In this document: piece by piece, positions 4,653-5,666 of the stretch | How positions within the stretch are numbered: position 1 is the first letter of the stretch | Layout of the letters: every line of letters begins with the position of its first letter | Assembly: GCA_027030295.1 (NCBI GenBank) | Contig: JALVFB010000021.1 | Coordinates: 1-5,666, forward strand | Length of the DNA: 5,666 nt | From: Hyphomicrobiales bacterium | Lineage (GTDB): Bacteria; Pseudomonadota; Alphaproteobacteria; Rhizobiales; Aestuariivirgaceae | Reading direction: 5' to 3' | Notes under the pieces: generated by a model | What the model was told of the DNA's origin: nothing | Seen by the model: the letters and a program-made list of their open reading frames with translations, nothing else | Database searches by the model: none | Program-made: the position numbers and the translations under genes

Positions 4653-5144
4653 TCAGCGCGCCAGTGCCGTGCGGTAATGCGCGTGGCAGATGGCCACGGC
4701 CAGCGCGTCCGCCGCGTCGGCGCTGTCGGCTTTCGCCTTCGGCAGCAGCATGGCCACCATGGCCGCCACCTGCCGTTTCTGCGCGTGACCGGCGCCGACG
4801 ACGGCCTTTTTCACCCGGTTCGGAGCGTATTCGGCGATTTCGAGTTTGCAACGGGCGGCGGCGAGCATGGCGGCGGCGCGTGCATGGCCCAATTTGAGCG
4901 TGGCGCGCGCGTCGCGGTTGACGAACGTTTCCTCGATGGCCGCTTCCGCCGGGTCGAACGAGCGGATGATTTCCACGAGCGCTTCGTGGATGAACATCAG
5001 CCGCGCGGCCAGCGGCGCATCGGCCTGCGTGCGCACGGTGCCGTTGGCCACGTGCGCGAGGTCATTGCCACACGCCTCGATGACGCCCCAGCCGGTGTGG
5101 TTCAGCCCCGGGTCGATGCCCAATATCCGAATCGTCCCGCTCAT
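4653..5144 (-). CDS. ruvC: Holliday junction resolvase RuvC
   Basis: 163 aa, typical length. RuvC is the dimeric Mg-dependent endonuclease that cuts Holliday junctions held by RuvAB. All four catalytic acidic residues are visible: D11 in [14 protein letters not shown] (7-20), E71 in AIEETF (69-74), and D143 and D146 in [15 protein letters not shown] (142-156). The start [13 protein letters not shown] matches the family; the frame is open further upstream, but that sequence shows no family similarity and overlaps leuD. No Shine-Dalgarno site precedes this ATG, and a -10-like TACACT ends 7 nt before it, so leaderless translation is possible. It is probably transcribed toward ruvA, and diverges from leuD with a 109-bp gap. 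Confidence 0.95.
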   Translation of the reverse strand: MSGTIRILGIDPGLNHTGWGVIEACGNDLAHVANGTVRTQADAPLAARLMFIHEALVEIIRSFDPAEAAIEETFVNRDARATLKLGHARAAAMLAAARCKLEIAEYAPNRVKKAVVGAGHAQKRQVAAMVAMLLPKAKADSADAADALAVAICHAHYRTALAR

Positions 5145-5151
5145 GGGGCGC

Positions 5152-5157
5152 AGTGTA
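5152..5157 (-). promoter_or_regulatory. Candidate -10 element of ruvC (leaderless transcript)
   Basis: On the minus strand TACACT (4 of 6 to TATAAT) is followed by GCGCCCC and then the ruvC ATG, which would place the transcription start at or next to the start codon. No convincing -35 is found 16-18 bp upstream, so this is tentative. Confidence 0.3.
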
Positions 5158-5187
5158 GGGAGGGCGGCGGAGAAACGGAAGGACAGC

Positions 5188-5217
5188 TTGACTTGGCCGG
5201 TGGAAAGGGGGAATAAG
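5188..5217 (+). promoter_or_regulatory. Candidate promoter of leuD
   Basis: TTGACT (5188-5193, 5 of 6 to the -35 consensus) and AATAAG (5212-5217, 4 of 6 to the -10) are 18 bp apart. The start would fall near 5224, giving a leader of about 30 nt to the leuD ATG. The spacing is usual; the -10 is weak. Confidence 0.45.
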
Positions 5218-5253
5218 CGCCCAACACCGCAATCATCAGCAGGGTGCAGGGTC

Positions 5254-5666
5254 ATGGAGAAATTCACCCGCGTGGAAGGCGTCGCGGCGCCGTTGCCGCT
5301 GACCAATGTCGATACCGACATGATCATCCCCAAGCAGTTCCTGAAGACCATCAAGCGCTCGGGCCTGGGGAAAAACCTGTTCCACGAGATGCGCTATCAT
5401 GAGGATGGCAGCGAGAACCCCGATTTCGTGCTGAACCGGGAGCCGTATCGCAACGCCTCCATCCTCATCGCCGGCGAGAACTTCGGCTGCGGCTCCTCGC
5501 GCGAGCATGCGCCGTGGGCGCTGAAGGATTTCGGCATCCGGGTCATCATCGCGCCGAGTTTCGCCGACATCTTCTACAACAACTGCTTCCAGAACGGCAT
5601 CCTGCCCATCCGCCTGCCGAAGGAAGACGTGGACAAGCTGATGGACGACGCCGAGCGTGGGGCGAA
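5254..5666 (+). CDS. leuD: 3-isopropylmalate dehydratase small subunit (LeuD), 3' end cut by window
   Basis: The first 137 residues are present and run off the right edge; the family is about 200 aa. With LeuC it forms the isomerase that converts 2-isopropylmalate to 3-isopropylmalate in leucine synthesis; the Fe-S cluster is in LeuC. The visible motifs are [13 protein letters not shown] (18-30), [17 protein letters not shown] (74-90), [18 protein letters not shown] (102-119). The N-terminus MEKFTRVEG fits the family, and an AGGG (5241-5244) lies 9 nt before the ATG. leuC is not upstream: the gene diverges from ruvC, so LeuC must be encoded elsewhere or downstream. Related swivelling domains occur in other aconitase-like small subunits, but the length of the start and the motifs favour LeuD. 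Confidence 0.95.
   Translation, partial: MEKFTRVEGVAAPLPLTNVDTDMIIPKQFLKTIKRSGLGKNLFHEMRYHEDGSENPDFVLNREPYRNASILIAGENFGCGSSREHAPWALKDFGIRVIIAPSFADIFYNNCFQNGILPIRLPKEDVDKLMDDAERGA

Noticed and set aside
5145..5253. An alphaproteobacterial LexA box (GTTC-N7-GTTC) upstream of ruvC
   Set aside because: I looked for it because ruv genes are often SOS-controlled, but no such pair of half-sites is present.
5145..5354. Extended RuvC start at 5354 overlapping leuD
   Set aside because: The extra 70 residues run antisense to leuD and show no RuvC similarity; [13 protein letters not shown] begins at 5144.

Overview
This is a GC-rich (roughly 65% by eye) chromosomal segment of housekeeping genes. It most resembles an alphaproteobacterium. 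The grounds are a histidinol-phosphatase of the inositol-monophosphatase family (HisN), and a ribosomal protein L21 with a Lys/Ala-rich linker and a C-terminal helix-hairpin-helix domain, an arrangement I know from alphaproteobacterial L21 proteins. The genus cannot be told from this window.

Layout, left to right. Positions 1-316 are intergenic: an AT-rich stretch, REP-like palindromes and one copy of a 32-bp G-rich repeat. hisN (minus) and nadD (plus) are divergent across a 61-bp gap. A stem-loop with a T run follows nadD, then a leader of about 250 bp with a long imperfect hairpin, then the ribosomal pair rplU-rpmA (plus). After rpmA come the second copy of the 32-bp repeat, another palindrome and a good intrinsic terminator. 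On the minus strand a tRNA-Ala(CGC)/tRNA-Ser(CGA) pair reads from its own sigma-70-type promoter. Next, also on minus, are ruvA and upstream of it ruvC. leuD starts divergently from ruvC and runs off the right edge.

Functionally the window combines amino-acid biosynthesis (HisN, LeuD), NAD synthesis (NadD), translation (L21, L27, two tRNAs with C at position 34) and Holliday-junction processing (RuvA, RuvC). ruvB does not follow ruvA and obg does not follow rpmA, although both are common neighbours.

The most striking signal is the ruvC-ruvA spacer. It holds a perfect 56-bp palindrome with no spacer (4572-4627) and, 13 bp away, a perfect 26-bp inverted repeat (4479-4504 / 4533-4558) whose arms are each hairpins in their own right. 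Both could extrude as cruciforms or form long RNA duplexes, and they lie between the genes for the proteins that bind and cut four-way junctions. A functional link is speculative. Second in interest are the G-quadruplex-capable 32-bp repeat and the REP-like hairpins ending in ATGACG, which look like a dispersed repeat family of this genome.
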